Assembly: GCF_008923205.2 (NCBI RefSeq) | Contig: NZ_WBMS02000037.1 | Location: 40,154 to 104,153, forward strand | Origin: Actinomadura physcomitrii | GTDB lineage: Bacteria > Actinomycetota > Actinomycetes > Streptosporangiales > Streptosporangiaceae | Length of the DNA stretch: 64,000 nucleotides | Direction: 5' to 3' | Shown here: positions 25,869-33,824 of the stretch, in pieces | Numbering within the stretch: position 1 is the stretch's first letter | Layout of the letters: every line of letters starts with the position of its first letter | Made by a program: the position numbers and the translations under genes | Notes under the pieces: generated by a model | The model's database searches: none | The model's input: only the letters and a program-made list of their open reading frames with translations | Told to the model about the DNA's origin: nothing

Positions 25869-26372
25869 ATGACCATGACGCAGTACGAACCAGTGACGGA
25901 GGACCGCTTCCGCCGCGTCCTGTCCCATTTCTGCACGGGCGTCGTCGTCGTGACCGGAGGGGGCGAGTCGGGACCGGCGGGATTCACCTGCCAGTCGTTC
26001 TCCGCCCTGTCGCTCGACCCGCCGCTGGTGCTGTTCACCGCGGGCCGCCGCTCGACGAGCTGGCCGCGGATCAGGCCGACCGGCCACTTCGCGGTCAACA
26101 TCCTGGCCGCCGGGCAGAGCGCGCTCAGCACCGCCTTCGCCAGGAGCGACACCGACAAGTTCGCCGATGTCGCCTGGCGCCCCGGGACGGCCGGGCCGCT
26201 GCTGAACGGAGCCATCGCCCACATCGAATGCGCCGTCGAGGACGTCCACGAGGCGGGCGACCACCAGATCGTCATCGGCCGGGTGCTCGCGCTCAACGAA
26301 GGGCACGGCGGCGAACCGCTTCTCTACTTCCGCAGCGGCTACCGGTCGCTGCACCGGCAGGAGCCCGCATGA
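25869..26372 (+). CDS. Flavin reductase (FMN/FAD:NADH oxidoreductase component)
   Basis: 167 residues, split-barrel flavin reductase-like domain: LSHFCTGVVVVTG, GFTCQSFSALSLDPPLVLF and HIECAVEDVHEAGDHQIVIGRV match the HpaC/ActVB-type family at full length. It would supply reduced FMN to the luciferase-like monooxygenase encoded two genes downstream. First gene of an operon whose promoter holds the TetR operator. The stop overlaps the next start (ATGA). Confidence 0.9.
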   Translation: MTMTQYEPVTEDRFRRVLSHFCTGVVVVTGGGESGPAGFTCQSFSALSLDPPLVLFTAGRRSTSWPRIRPTGHFAVNILAAGQSALSTAFARSDTDKFADVAWRPGTAGPLLNGAIAHIECAVEDVHEAGDHQIVIGRVLALNEGHGGEPLLYFRSGYRSLHRQEPA

Positions 26373-26992
26373 AGATCGTTCTTTTCGGCGCCACCGGCTC
26401 CATCGGCCAGGCCATCGCCGCTGAGCTGAGCGGGCGCGGCCACCGGGTCACCGGCGTGTCCCGGACGGCCGGCGGACCGGCCGGCGACCTGGCGAGCGCC
26501 CGCAGGGGCGACGCGGCGGACCCGGACTCGGTCGCGCGGCTGGCCGCGGGCCATGACGCGGTCGTCTCCGCGGTCGCGGCCGGCGACCCCGCCTCGCTCG
26601 CCGACGCCGCGTCCGGGCTGGTGCGCGGGCTGCGCCGGGCGGGCGTCCGGCGGCTGCTGGCCGTCGGCGGCGCGGGAACCCTGGAGACCGAACCGGGCGT
26701 CAGGCTCGTCGACACCCCCGGTTTCCCCGAGCCGTACAAGCCCGCCTCCTACGCCCAGGCGGCGGCACTCGCGGTGTTCCGCACGGTCGAGGACCTGGAC
26801 TGGACGTACCTGTCCCCCGCGATCGTCATCAAGCCCGGCGAGCGCACCGGCCGCTACCGGCTGGGCGGCGACCGGGTCCTCACCGACTCCGCCGGCGCCA
26901 GCGCCATCTCCATCCCCGACTTCGCGCTCGCACTGGCCGACGAGCTCGAACGCCGAACCGCGATCCGCCGGCGCATCACCGTCGCCTACTGA
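26369..26992 (+). CDS. NAD(P)-binding atypical SDR (NmrA/YwnB-like)
   Basis: 207 residues from ATG 26369 inside the flavin reductase stop. Dinucleotide motif GATGSIGQAIA (8-18), then VSAVAAGDP and a LLAVGGAGTLETEPG block. This is the layout of small NAD(H)-binding proteins that resemble SDRs but lack the YxxxK pair at the normal place. A regulatory or reductase role in the same catabolic route is possible; neither can be read from the sequence. The longer frame upstream is a shadow. Confidence 0.82.
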   Translation: MKIVLFGATGSIGQAIAAELSGRGHRVTGVSRTAGGPAGDLASARRGDAADPDSVARLAAGHDAVVSAVAAGDPASLADAASGLVRGLRRAGVRRLLAVGGAGTLETEPGVRLVDTPGFPEPYKPASYAQAAALAVFRTVEDLDWTYLSPAIVIKPGERTGRYRLGGDRVLTDSAGASAISIPDFALALADELERRTAIRRRITVAY

Positions 26993-27051
26993 GCGTCGCC
27001 CCGGAACCTCTCCGATACCTCACCGCGAGATCGCCGAACAGGAGCACAACG

Positions 27052-28194
27052 ATGTATCTGTCCGTCTTCATGGGACCGTTCTCCAGGTCCGGTGCCGACG
27101 ATCTGCCGCTGATCGACCTGTGCCTGCGGCAGGCCCAGGCGGCGGCCGCCGCCGGGTTCGCCATGGTCACCTTCGGCGAGCAGCATTTCAACAACTACGA
27201 GCCCTACTGCAACCCGTTCCTGATGGCGGCGCGGTTGTCGCCCGACCTCGGCGACGCCTACTTCGGCACCACGATCGTGCCGCTGCCGCTGCAGCAGACG
27301 CTCCGGCTGGCCGAGAACGCCAACATCATCGACCTGCTCACCCGGGGCCGGTTCATCATGGGGCTGTCGGCGGGCCGCGTCGGCTTCTCCCCCGACTTCC
27401 GCAACTTCGGCATCGACCCGGACAAGCGCCATGAGATCTTCGACGCCAAGTTCGACCTGCTGCTCCGCGCGCAGGAGCACCGGCCGGACGATCCGCCGCT
27501 GATCCCCGGCATCCCCGGAGACGCCGGGGAGCTGAACGGGCGGCTGATGCCGATCTCCTACCGCGCGGGCGGCCCGCTGCTGGCCATCGGCAGCAACACC
27601 GACGCCGTCATCGAGAAGGCGGGCACCCGCGGACGCCCCGTCTTCCTCGGCCCCTGCCTCCCGTCCGACGCGGCACGCAAGTTCGCCCTCCACCGGACCG
27701 CCATGACCGCCGCCGGCTTCGCCGACGAGCACGTCGCACTGCAGTCCACCCGATCGCTGGTCACCCGGCATGTCATCGTCGGCCGCAGCGAGGACGAGGC
27801 CTGGGACATGGCCGAGCGCATGGCCGGCGCCAACCCGATGATGGACCGGAGCGGTGACCCCCGCACGCTGCGCGAGATGGCGGCCATGGACCTGTCGGAC
27901 CTGCCGGCCGGACCGGCGGCCATGGCCGACCCGCTCGTCCGCAACGCCGTGCACGTCCAGTCGTGGATCATCGCGGGCGACCCCGGCGGCGTCGCCGAGC
28001 AGATCCGCGAATACCCCGAACGCGGCATCCCGCACCTCAACGTCCGGTTCACCGTCGGCCCCTACGACCCCGACCTCTTCGACCGGTCATTCCAGTTGTT
28101 CGCCAAGGAGGTCATGCCCGGACTCGCCCCGCAGACCTTCGCAGCACCGGCCGGCGAGGAGATCCGCCCCGAGCACCGAGGAGAGGCCCGATGA
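27052..28194 (+). CDS. LLM-class (luciferase-like) flavin-dependent monooxygenase
   Basis: 380 residues, bacterial luciferase fold: AAAAGFAMVTFGEQHF near the N-terminus, NIIDLLTRGRFIMGLSAGR, LLAIGSNTDAVIEKAG, and IIAGDPGGVAEQIREY near the end. These oxidise substrates with O2 and reduced FMN (or F420). The flavin reductase two genes upstream suggests FMNH2. AGGAG lies 9 nt before the ATG. The stop overlaps the amidohydrolase start (ATGA). Likely the ring- or C-N-cleaving oxygenation step of the regulon; the substrate is unknown. Confidence 0.9.
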   Translation: MYLSVFMGPFSRSGADDLPLIDLCLRQAQAAAAAGFAMVTFGEQHFNNYEPYCNPFLMAARLSPDLGDAYFGTTIVPLPLQQTLRLAENANIIDLLTRGRFIMGLSAGRVGFSPDFRNFGIDPDKRHEIFDAKFDLLLRAQEHRPDDPPLIPGIPGDAGELNGRLMPISYRAGGPLLAIGSNTDAVIEKAGTRGRPVFLGPCLPSDAARKFALHRTAMTAAGFADEHVALQSTRSLVTRHVIVGRSEDEAWDMAERMAGANPMMDRSGDPRTLREMAAMDLSDLPAGPAAMADPLVRNAVHVQSWIIAGDPGGVAEQIREYPERGIPHLNVRFTVGPYDPDLFDRSFQLFAKEVMPGLAPQTFAAPAGEEIRPEHRGEAR

Positions 28195-29192
28195 GGATCG
28201 ACGTCCACGCGCACTACTGGCCCGCCGCCTACATCGACCTGCTCGTCGAACTGGGCCGCGAGGACCTGAAGTTCGCCGGCCGCCAGCGCGACGACCTGGA
28301 CGAGCGGGTCGCGCTACTGGACGAGACGGGGGTCGACCTGCAGATCCTGAGCGCGATCGGCCTCAACACCGAGGTCGAGGGCGCCGAGGCGTCCGCCCGC
28401 GCCGCCGCCTGCATCAACGACATCTACCACCAGGCCAAGCAGAAGCACCCGGGCCGCCTGCAGGCGTTCGGCAGCGTCCCGTTGCCCCACGTGGACGCCG
28501 CGATCGCCGAGACCGAACGGTGCCTGGGCGAACTCGGCTTCACCGGAATCGCGCTGCCCTGCTCGTTCTCCGGGAAGCCCATCGACCACCCCGACTTCGA
28601 ACCGTTCTGGGCCAACCTCGCCCGCCACGACGCCGTCGTGTACGTCCACCCGGCCGGCACCGACTCCTCCCCCCATCCCGGGCTGGCCGACTGGGGCCTG
28701 CACACCGCGTTCGGCAGCCCCACGCAGATCGCCGTGGCACCCGTCCGGATCATGTACTCCGGTGTGAGCACCCGGCACCCCTCGCTGCGCTTCGTCTTCG
28801 CCATGTGCGCGGGCAACCTGCCGTTCCTGTGGCCGAGGCTGGAGCGCAACCTCCGCCGAGGACTGGAGCAGAGCGCGGTCAAGGCCGTCGGCAGCGGCTA
28901 CTTCACATGGATGAACGACCTGCCCCTGGAACCCGGCGACCCCATGGCCGGCCTGCGCCGCTTCTGGTACGACGTGGCCATCCAGGACGTCCCGCTCGCA
29001 CTGGCCGCCGCCAAGGAGACCTACGGCGCCGACCGGCTCCTGCTGGGCAGCGATGAGATCTTCGCGTCCCTCCCGGAGGCCATCGCCTACGTGCAGGACT
29101 CCCCCTACCTCACCGCCGAGGAGAAGACCGCCGTCCTCGACCGCAACGCCGCCCAGATGCTCGGCCTGACGGACACCACACCGACGACCTGA
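28191..29192 (+). CDS. Amidohydrolase family 2 (ACMSD-like) metal-dependent hydrolase/decarboxylase
   Basis: 333 residues from ATG 28191 (GGAGAGG ribosome site, overlap with the monooxygenase stop). TIM-barrel metalloenzyme of PF04909: metal ligands His6 and His8 (MRIDVHAHYW), a further His in VYVHPAG, and the late Asp in LLLGSDEIF. Where family members usually have a conserved His block (HxGG), this one reads MCAGN, so the second metal ligand set is unusual. The family includes decarboxylases (ACMSD, OMPDC-like) and hydrolases. It is the last gene before the strong hairpin at 29218. Confidence 0.85.
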   Translation: MRIDVHAHYWPAAYIDLLVELGREDLKFAGRQRDDLDERVALLDETGVDLQILSAIGLNTEVEGAEASARAAACINDIYHQAKQKHPGRLQAFGSVPLPHVDAAIAETERCLGELGFTGIALPCSFSGKPIDHPDFEPFWANLARHDAVVYVHPAGTDSSPHPGLADWGLHTAFGSPTQIAVAPVRIMYSGVSTRHPSLRFVFAMCAGNLPFLWPRLERNLRRGLEQSAVKAVGSGYFTWMNDLPLEPGDPMAGLRRFWYDVAIQDVPLALAAAKETYGADRLLLGSDEIFASLPEAIAYVQDSPYLTAEEKTAVLDRNAAQMLGLTDTTPTT

Positions 29193-29217
29193 GCAACCGA
29201 CCCGACTCCGTTCACGC

Positions 29218-29248
29218 GGCCGGGGCCGATCCGTGATCGGCCCCGGCC
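29218..29248. terminator. Bidirectional terminator, 14 bp perfect stem
   Basis: GGCCGGGGCCGATC (29218-29231) pairs perfectly with GATCGGCCCCGGCC (29235-29248) around a CGT loop. It lies 26 bp after the amidohydrolase stop and 7 bp beyond the stop of the minus-strand lectin remnant, so it originally served two convergent genes. Confidence 0.75.
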
Positions 29249-29254
29249 GGTCCG

Positions 29255-29410
29255 TCAGAGCGGGATGCCCAGGTGCGGGGTTCCGACGGGCATCGGAGGC
29301 GCCCACCGGGTGGTGATGACCGTCCCGTTCTGGCCGCTGACGAACACGTCGAGGCGGTCGGCGTCACGCCAGAGCGCGGCGACCTCCTTCCAGGGCTGCC
29401 AGCCGGTCGC
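29255..29410 (-). pseudogene. C-terminal remnant of a lectin-like beta-propeller protein
   Basis: The last 51 codons of a minus-strand gene. WQPWKEVAALWRDADRLDVF then VSGQNGTVITTRW is the signature blade of fucose-lectin-like propeller domains found at the ends of secreted actinobacterial enzymes. Upstream of 29410 the frame loses all similarity, and that DNA is the metallo-beta-lactamase gene on the opposite strand. So only the 3' end of this gene survived a rearrangement. Confidence 0.5.
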
Positions 29411-30194
29411 CGGCCGTCTCGTCAGCGGGGCCGCTCGTCCGCTGGTGTTCGCTCGGCAGGTGTGCCACTGCCTGCTGCTCGAGACCGACGACGGCCTCGT
29501 CCTGGTCGACACGGGTTTCGGGCTCGGCGACACCGCTCGTCCGGAAAGGCTGAGCCGAACGTTCCGGTTCTACTCCCGGCCGGCGCTGGACCCCGACGAG
29601 ACCGCGGCCCGCCACGTCGAACGGCTCGGCTACGCGGTCGGCGACGTGCGCCACATCGTGCTCACCCACCTGGACGTCGACCACGCGGGAGGACTCTTGG
29701 ACTTCCCGAACGCCAAGGTCCACCTGTCGGCCGCCGAACTCGAGGCCGCCCGCCGTCCGCTCACCGCGCAGGAACGCTTCCGCTACCACGCCGCGCAATG
29801 GGCGCACGGCCCGGACTGGGTGCCGCACTCCACGGCAGGAGACACCTGGTTCGGGTTCTCGGCCGTCCGGGACCTGCCCGGGCTCCCGCCCTCGATCCTG
29901 CTCGTCCCGCTGGCCGGACACACCCGCGGGCACCTCGGCGTCGCCATCGACACCGGCCGCGAGGACGGATCACGACGCTGGCTCGTCCACGCCGGCGACG
30001 CCTACTTCAACCACCGCCATATGGAGCGCGAACCCTCCAGTCCGCCGTTCCTCACGGTGTTCCAATCGCTGCTGCAAGCGGACCGGACCACACGCGTGCA
30101 CAACCTGAAGCGGCTCAACGAATTGGCCCTCAACAGCGAAGCCGACATCTTCTGCGCCCACGACGAGTTCGAACTCGACCGCGCCCAGGCCTAG
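29265..30194 (+). CDS. Metallo-beta-lactamase-fold hydrolase (start uncertain, maybe 5'-truncated)
   Basis: Up to 309 residues. Zinc motif HLDVDH (135-140, in THLDVDHAGG), later metal ligands in VPLAGHTRGHLG and LVHAGDAYF, and a C-terminal CAHD. The family normally begins with a short strand and an HLNCG-like motif. Here similarity only begins near CQPVAGRLVSG (about residue 45), and the first 45 codons are antisense to the lectin remnant. The real start is therefore between 29316 (ATG) and about 29448, or the original 5' end was lost and replaced. Cytosolic hydrolase of lactones/thioesters at best guess. Confidence 0.75.
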   Translation: MPRCGVPTGIGGAHRVVMTVPFWPLTNTSRRSASRQSAATSFQGCQPVAGRLVSGAARPLVFARQVCHCLLLETDDGLVLVDTGFGLGDTARPERLSRTFRFYSRPALDPDETAARHVERLGYAVGDVRHIVLTHLDVDHAGGLLDFPNAKVHLSAAELEAARRPLTAQERFRYHAAQWAHGPDWVPHSTAGDTWFGFSAVRDLPGLPPSILLVPLAGHTRGHLGVAIDTGREDGSRRWLVHAGDAYFNHRHMEREPSSPPFLTVFQSLLQADRTTRVHNLKRLNELALNSEADIFCAHDEFELDRAQA

Positions 30195-30241
30195 CACCGA
30201 TTCCGCGTTTCCGAGCGGCTCCTACCACCCGAGGACGCAGC

Positions 30242-30270
30242 GGCCCCCGCCGCACGCCGCGACGGGGGCC
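30242..30270. terminator. Hairpin after the metallo-hydrolase gene
   Basis: GGCCCCCG (30242-30249) pairs with CGGGGGCC (30263-30270), with an inner GC-rich loop. It lies 48 bp downstream of the stop. Confidence 0.5.
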
Positions 30271-30591
30271 CGCGAGGGGCTACAAAACGCGGCGGAGAGC
30301 ACGCCGCTAGCCCTTGGGAGTGGTGGACCCGAGATCAGCGGCCGTCCGACAGCCTTGTTGCCGTCTCAGATGATCGCGGTTGGCCTTGGCCGTGGCGGAC
30401 GTCTCCGCGCTGGCCGGCGGGGCGGTATCCGCATCCGGGCACGGCTGGTCCAGCGCGTCACCCGCGCCGTACGCGCTGGACCCGGTCGGCCGCGTCCGGC
30501 GACGTCGGGCTCGACGGCGGCACTGCGAAGAGGCTGGGCCCGGCGCCGGGTGCGCGACTGGAGGCCTCGCGTCACTCCCGACACACCAAAA
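30271..30591. other. No gene seen; spacer before the iron box
   Basis: GC-rich sequence with short frames on both strands. None has a convincing ribosome site or protein-like composition (long Arg/Ala/Pro runs). It ends at the iron box at 30592. Confidence 0.5.
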
Positions 30592-30610
30592 TTAGGGTAG
30601 GCAAACCTAA
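30592..30610. promoter_or_regulatory. Iron box (IdeR/DmdR-type operator)
   Basis: TTAGGGTAGGCAAACCTAA matches the 19 bp actinobacterial IdeR/DmdR consensus (TTAGGTTAGGCTAACCTAA) at 17 of 19 positions and keeps the dyad. A -10-like TACTAT lies at 30632-30637, so the box overlaps the expected -35 region. It is 155 bp upstream of the methyltransferase GTG. Iron-loaded IdeR/DmdR should repress this promoter. Confidence 0.75.
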
Positions 30611-30764
30611 CTTTTCCCGGTGACTTCTGGTTACTATCGGACCCCATCGAAGACTCCGCGAGTCCGGCCGCCGCGCGGGGGCGGCATCGGCATGCGTACG
30701 GACGCGTGCCGATGGCGTGGAGTCTCGAGTTCCTGACCCGACCCGAAAGGCCGGTGAGGCGAAA

Positions 30765-31475
30765 GTGACGAACAAGCTAGCCCCAACGCCCCTGGATTCG
30801 CGGGCATCGGCCGTCGTCGAGCGCCTGCATGCGCGAAGCAGACGGCAGACCCGCAGAGCGCTGGCCCCGCTGCTCGTCCACTCGGTCAAAAGCCGGATAC
30901 GCACGGGCACATGGGACCCGACGCAGAACGCCGACACCAAGGCCTGGCTCGCCGACAAGCTGGTCGCGCTCGATCCGCACAAGGCGGAGCTGTGCTACCT
31001 GTTGTGCCGCTCACTGGGTGCCCGCCGGGTCGTCGAGGCGGGAACGTCCTTCGGGGTGTCCACGATCTATCTCGCCTCGGCGATCCGCGACAACGTCGCC
31101 GGCGGCCCGGGCGACGGCCTGGTCATCGGCACGGAGCACGAGCCGGGCAAGGCGGCGGCAGCCCGGCGCAACCTGGACGACGCGGGAGTCGGAGAGTACG
31201 CCGAGATACGCGAAGGGGACCTGCGGGACACGCTCAAGGATCTCGACGCCCCGGTGGACTTCATGCTGGTCGACATCTGGATTCCCCTTGCGCTGCCGGC
31301 GCTGGAACTGGTCGTTCCGAAATTGCGCCCCGGCGCTATCGTCATGTGCGACAACGTCGTCAGCGGGCACAAGCAGTACGCTTCCTACCTTGAATATGTC
31401 CGCTCTCCCACTGGACCCTTCACGTCCGTGACGCTCCCTGGGCACGGCGGCGTAGAGCTGTCGATGAAGAAGTGA
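30765..31475 (+). CDS. SAM-dependent O-methyltransferase (class I, catechol-OMT-like)
   Basis: 236 residues from GTG 30765, chosen because GGTGAGG lies 5 nt before it; the frame is open 16 codons further. Rossmann SAM site: VVEAGTSFGVSTIYLA (motif I), IGTEHEPGKAAAARRNL (acidic loop), DFMLVDIWIPLALPALELV (motif IV) and AIVMCDNVV. Members methylate catechol/phenol hydroxyls or related small molecules. The iron box upstream implies expression in iron shortage, which would suit modification of a catechol-like metabolite; that link is inference. Confidence 0.83.
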   Translation: MTNKLAPTPLDSRASAVVERLHARSRRQTRRALAPLLVHSVKSRIRTGTWDPTQNADTKAWLADKLVALDPHKAELCYLLCRSLGARRVVEAGTSFGVSTIYLASAIRDNVAGGPGDGLVIGTEHEPGKAAAARRNLDDAGVGEYAEIREGDLRDTLKDLDAPVDFMLVDIWIPLALPALELVVPKLRPGAIVMCDNVVSGHKQYASYLEYVRSPTGPFTSVTLPGHGGVELSMKK

Positions 31476-31864
31476 CGAAAATCCGCACCGACGGCCGCGG
31501 TCGGGTCCGTATAGCGGGGCACCCACCCTCCTTGCGCAGGTAGAGCGTTGCGGTCTGCTGCGAGGGGCGCGTCACCCGGACCCGGGCTTGATGTCGGAGG
31601 TCTTCAGCGGACGCTCGCGGCGGGAGCCGCGGTCGGTCGTTGACGCCCCGGCATCGACCGCGCTCCATTTCTCCTCGGCGCCGTCCATGCGGAGGAAGGC
31701 CGCGATGTCGCGGGCGCCCGCGCGCCAGTCGATGACCATTCCCGCACGCCTCGTATGCCGTGGTCGGCCGGTTCCATGACGGCACGTCGGTGTTGCGGTC
31801 GACCAGGTAGGCGGGGGCATCGCTGATCGAGGCCGGCGACCGCCAGTCCGAGGCCATGGGGTCA
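31476..31864. other. No intact gene; possible frameshifted minus-strand remnant
   Basis: Minus-strand frames around 31860-31745 (DAPAYLVDRNTDVPSWNRP) and 31740-31572 (GMVIDWRAGARDIAAFLRMD) could be one protein with a +1/-1 shift near 31742, but no family is recognised and no ribosome site precedes it. Treated as non-coding or decayed. Confidence 0.35.
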
Positions 31865-31903
31865 ACCCCCGAATGTCGACGGGGGGTGGCCGGATTTTTT
31901 TTT
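31865..31903 (+). terminator. Intrinsic terminator with T-tract
   Basis: ACCCCC (31865-31870) pairs with GGGGGT (31882-31887), followed 7 nt later by nine T residues (31895-31903). A T9 run is rare in this GC-rich DNA. It separates the methyltransferase region from the CPBP protease gene at 31963. Confidence 0.5.
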
Positions 31904-31962
31904 GAATCGCTCATCGACGACGCTCTGTCCGTCACCCCGGACAACACCAGGCAGAGGTCGCG

Positions 31963-32727
31963 ATGGACGTTGACACGCTGATCGGCGGTGCGTTCGCCGT
32001 CGTGCTCGGAGGCGGCGCGGCCACGGCCCTTTTCGCCCGCTGGAAACGCGGCGCGCCTTTAGGGCTGGGTATCCGGAACGGATGCGCTCGCGAGATCGCC
32101 GGCGGCCTGGTCATCGGCGGAGCCGCAATGGGAGCAACGGTCGCCGCGATACTCGTCTGCACCGACTCGCACCTTCAGGACGTCCGGCTGGACGCATCGC
32201 GCCTGGGATACGCGACCACCGTGCTCGTCGCCGCCGCGGTCGGCGAAGAAGTGGTGTACCGCGCGCTGATGCTCAACAGCCTGGCCAGGCTCACCCGCCG
32301 CCCGCTGATCGGCCTCGCGCTCTCCGCCGCGATCTTCGGCGTGGTGCACCTGACCGGCAGCCCGAACGCCACCGCCATCTCCGTCCTCAGCAACTCCATG
32401 GGCGGGCTCATGTACGGCGTGGCCTATCTGCGGACCGGACGGATCTGGCTGCCCGTCGGCATCCATTTCGCTTGGAATTACCTCCAGGGCACCGTCATAG
32501 GCTTTCCCATCAGCGACGAGACCGCCTACAGCGGCGCGCTCGTCCACCCGGCGATCCAAGGCCCCACGTGGCTGACCGGAGGCGGTTACGGTCCGGAGGG
32601 CAGTGTCTTCTCGCTCCTTTTCCGGACCGCCGTCATCGCCGCGGTCCTGGCGTTTTACCAGCAGAGCAGCGATGAGTCCCGTGAAGAACCGCAGCCGATC
32701 GAACGCTTGCGTCCGTCCGAGGGTTGA
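31963..32727 (+). CDS. CPBP-family intramembrane glutamic endopeptidase (Abi/CAAX protease-like)
   Basis: 254 residues, about seven membrane helices. All family motifs are present: Glu95-Glu96-x3-Arg100 (GEEVVYRALML), Phe125-x3-His129 (FGVVHL) and His168-x3-Asn172 (HFAWN). These membrane-embedded peptidases process prenylated or signal-peptide-like substrates and often give bacteriocin self-immunity. GAGG lies 5 nt before the ATG. Stand-alone gene between a T-tract terminator and a convergent DUF523 gene. The substrate is unknown. Confidence 0.88.
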   Translation: MDVDTLIGGAFAVVLGGGAATALFARWKRGAPLGLGIRNGCAREIAGGLVIGGAAMGATVAAILVCTDSHLQDVRLDASRLGYATTVLVAAAVGEEVVYRALMLNSLARLTRRPLIGLALSAAIFGVVHLTGSPNATAISVLSNSMGGLMYGVAYLRTGRIWLPVGIHFAWNYLQGTVIGFPISDETAYSGALVHPAIQGPTWLTGGGYGPEGSVFSLLFRTAVIAAVLAFYQQSSDESREEPQPIERLRPSEG

Positions 32728-32740
32728 AGAGCGGTCTCGG

Positions 32741-33715
32741 TCAGAGGTTGTGGCGGAGGAGGAGGTCGTCGGGGAAGGGGGCCAGGTAGGTCTGCTCGGC
32801 TATGTAGGCGAGATGTTCGCCTTGGGCGTGGTGGCGCAGCAGGGCGATGGGGACGCTCAATGGCGCCTGCCCGTTCCGGTAGGACTCGATCGCGGTGAGG
32901 ATGTCGTGGCGGCGCGCGGGATCGAGGTCGTCGGTGAGGTAGCCGAAGATGTGCTGGAGGGCGTTGGTGTGGCGGCCGCGTCCTGCGCGGACGGCGAGGG
33001 TGGCGGTGAACGCGTGGCGGTAGTCGCGTTCCAGCTCGTCCGGCGGGCGCTCGCCCGCGCGGGCGACGATGCGTCCGGTCTCCCGGTATCCGTCGGGGGC
33101 GTGGGCGAGGAGCTGGTACTTGTGCCGGCTGTGGAAGGCGACCAGGTCGCGTGGGCGCCAGTCGCCGGCGAAGAGCTCCCGCAGCCGGGCCTGGGCGAAG
33201 ACCTGCTCGATGAAATGCTCGCGCAGCACGGGATCGTTGAGCCGGCCGTCCTCCTCGGCGGGCAGGTCGGGGTAGGCGTCCAGGAGCAGCGCGGCGAACA
33301 CCCCGCGGCCCTTGCGGTCGACCGGCTGCCCGTCGGTGCGCTCGTCCGGCTCCCCGGCGGCGTACCGGGGCAGGTTGGACAGGCCGCAGCTGGGAGAGCG
33401 GGACTTCAGGACGTATCCGTCGATGCCGTCCAGGTCGGGGAGCCGGCGCTCGGCCAGGGCGGTCATGGCCGCGGTGTGGTCGGACGCGCCGTCCTTGGTG
33501 ACGATGTGCCCGTCGGTCCGCAGCCGCATCGCGGGCCGGGGCGCCGCGAGCCCGATCTCCATCTCCGGGCAGACCGGCACCCAGTCGACGTGCCGTGACA
33601 GCATGTCGGTGAGGAACCGGCTCCGGCTGTGGCCGCCGTTGTAGCGGACGGGCGCGCCGAGCAGGCAGCTGGACACCGCCAGCCGGGGCCGGGGGTGCCT
33701 GGTCGGTATGGTCAC
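32741..33715 (-). CDS. DUF523-DUF1722 protein (YbgA-like)
   Basis: 324 residues from GTG 33715; the frame is open much further but that part is a shadow of the CruF-like gene. The N-terminal DUF523 domain (SSCLLGAPVRYNGGHSR, CPEMEIGL, LKSRSPSCGL, cysteine motifs) may bind a metal or cluster. It is followed by the DUF1722 helical domain (HSRHKYQLLAHAPDGYRETG, IFGYL, REP-like LSVPIALLRHH). The same fusion is common in bacteria, often beside photolyase or carotenoid genes; here it lies next to the carotenoid cluster. Its role in light or redox stress is not proven. The weak point is the absence of a clear ribosome site. Confidence 0.83.
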   Translation of the reverse strand: MTIPTRHPRPRLAVSSCLLGAPVRYNGGHSRSRFLTDMLSRHVDWVPVCPEMEIGLAAPRPAMRLRTDGHIVTKDGASDHTAAMTALAERRLPDLDGIDGYVLKSRSPSCGLSNLPRYAAGEPDERTDGQPVDRKGRGVFAALLLDAYPDLPAEEDGRLNDPVLREHFIEQVFAQARLRELFAGDWRPRDLVAFHSRHKYQLLAHAPDGYRETGRIVARAGERPPDELERDYRHAFTATLAVRAGRGRHTNALQHIFGYLTDDLDPARRHDILTAIESYRNGQAPLSVPIALLRHHAQGEHLAYIAEQTYLAPFPDDLLLRHNL

Positions 33716-33824
33716 GCGAAATGAGATGCCCCCGATGCGCTGGGACAATCGCTCGACGGGGCCCCGCCGGGCCGGGCGGTCACCGGCACCGTTCATCCAG
33801 GTCACGCTGGGTAAGCACGCTCGT

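Noticed and set aside
31572..31947. Minus-strand frames as a possible small gene
   Set aside because: No ribosome site, no family, and a frameshift would be needed; kept only as a possible remnant.
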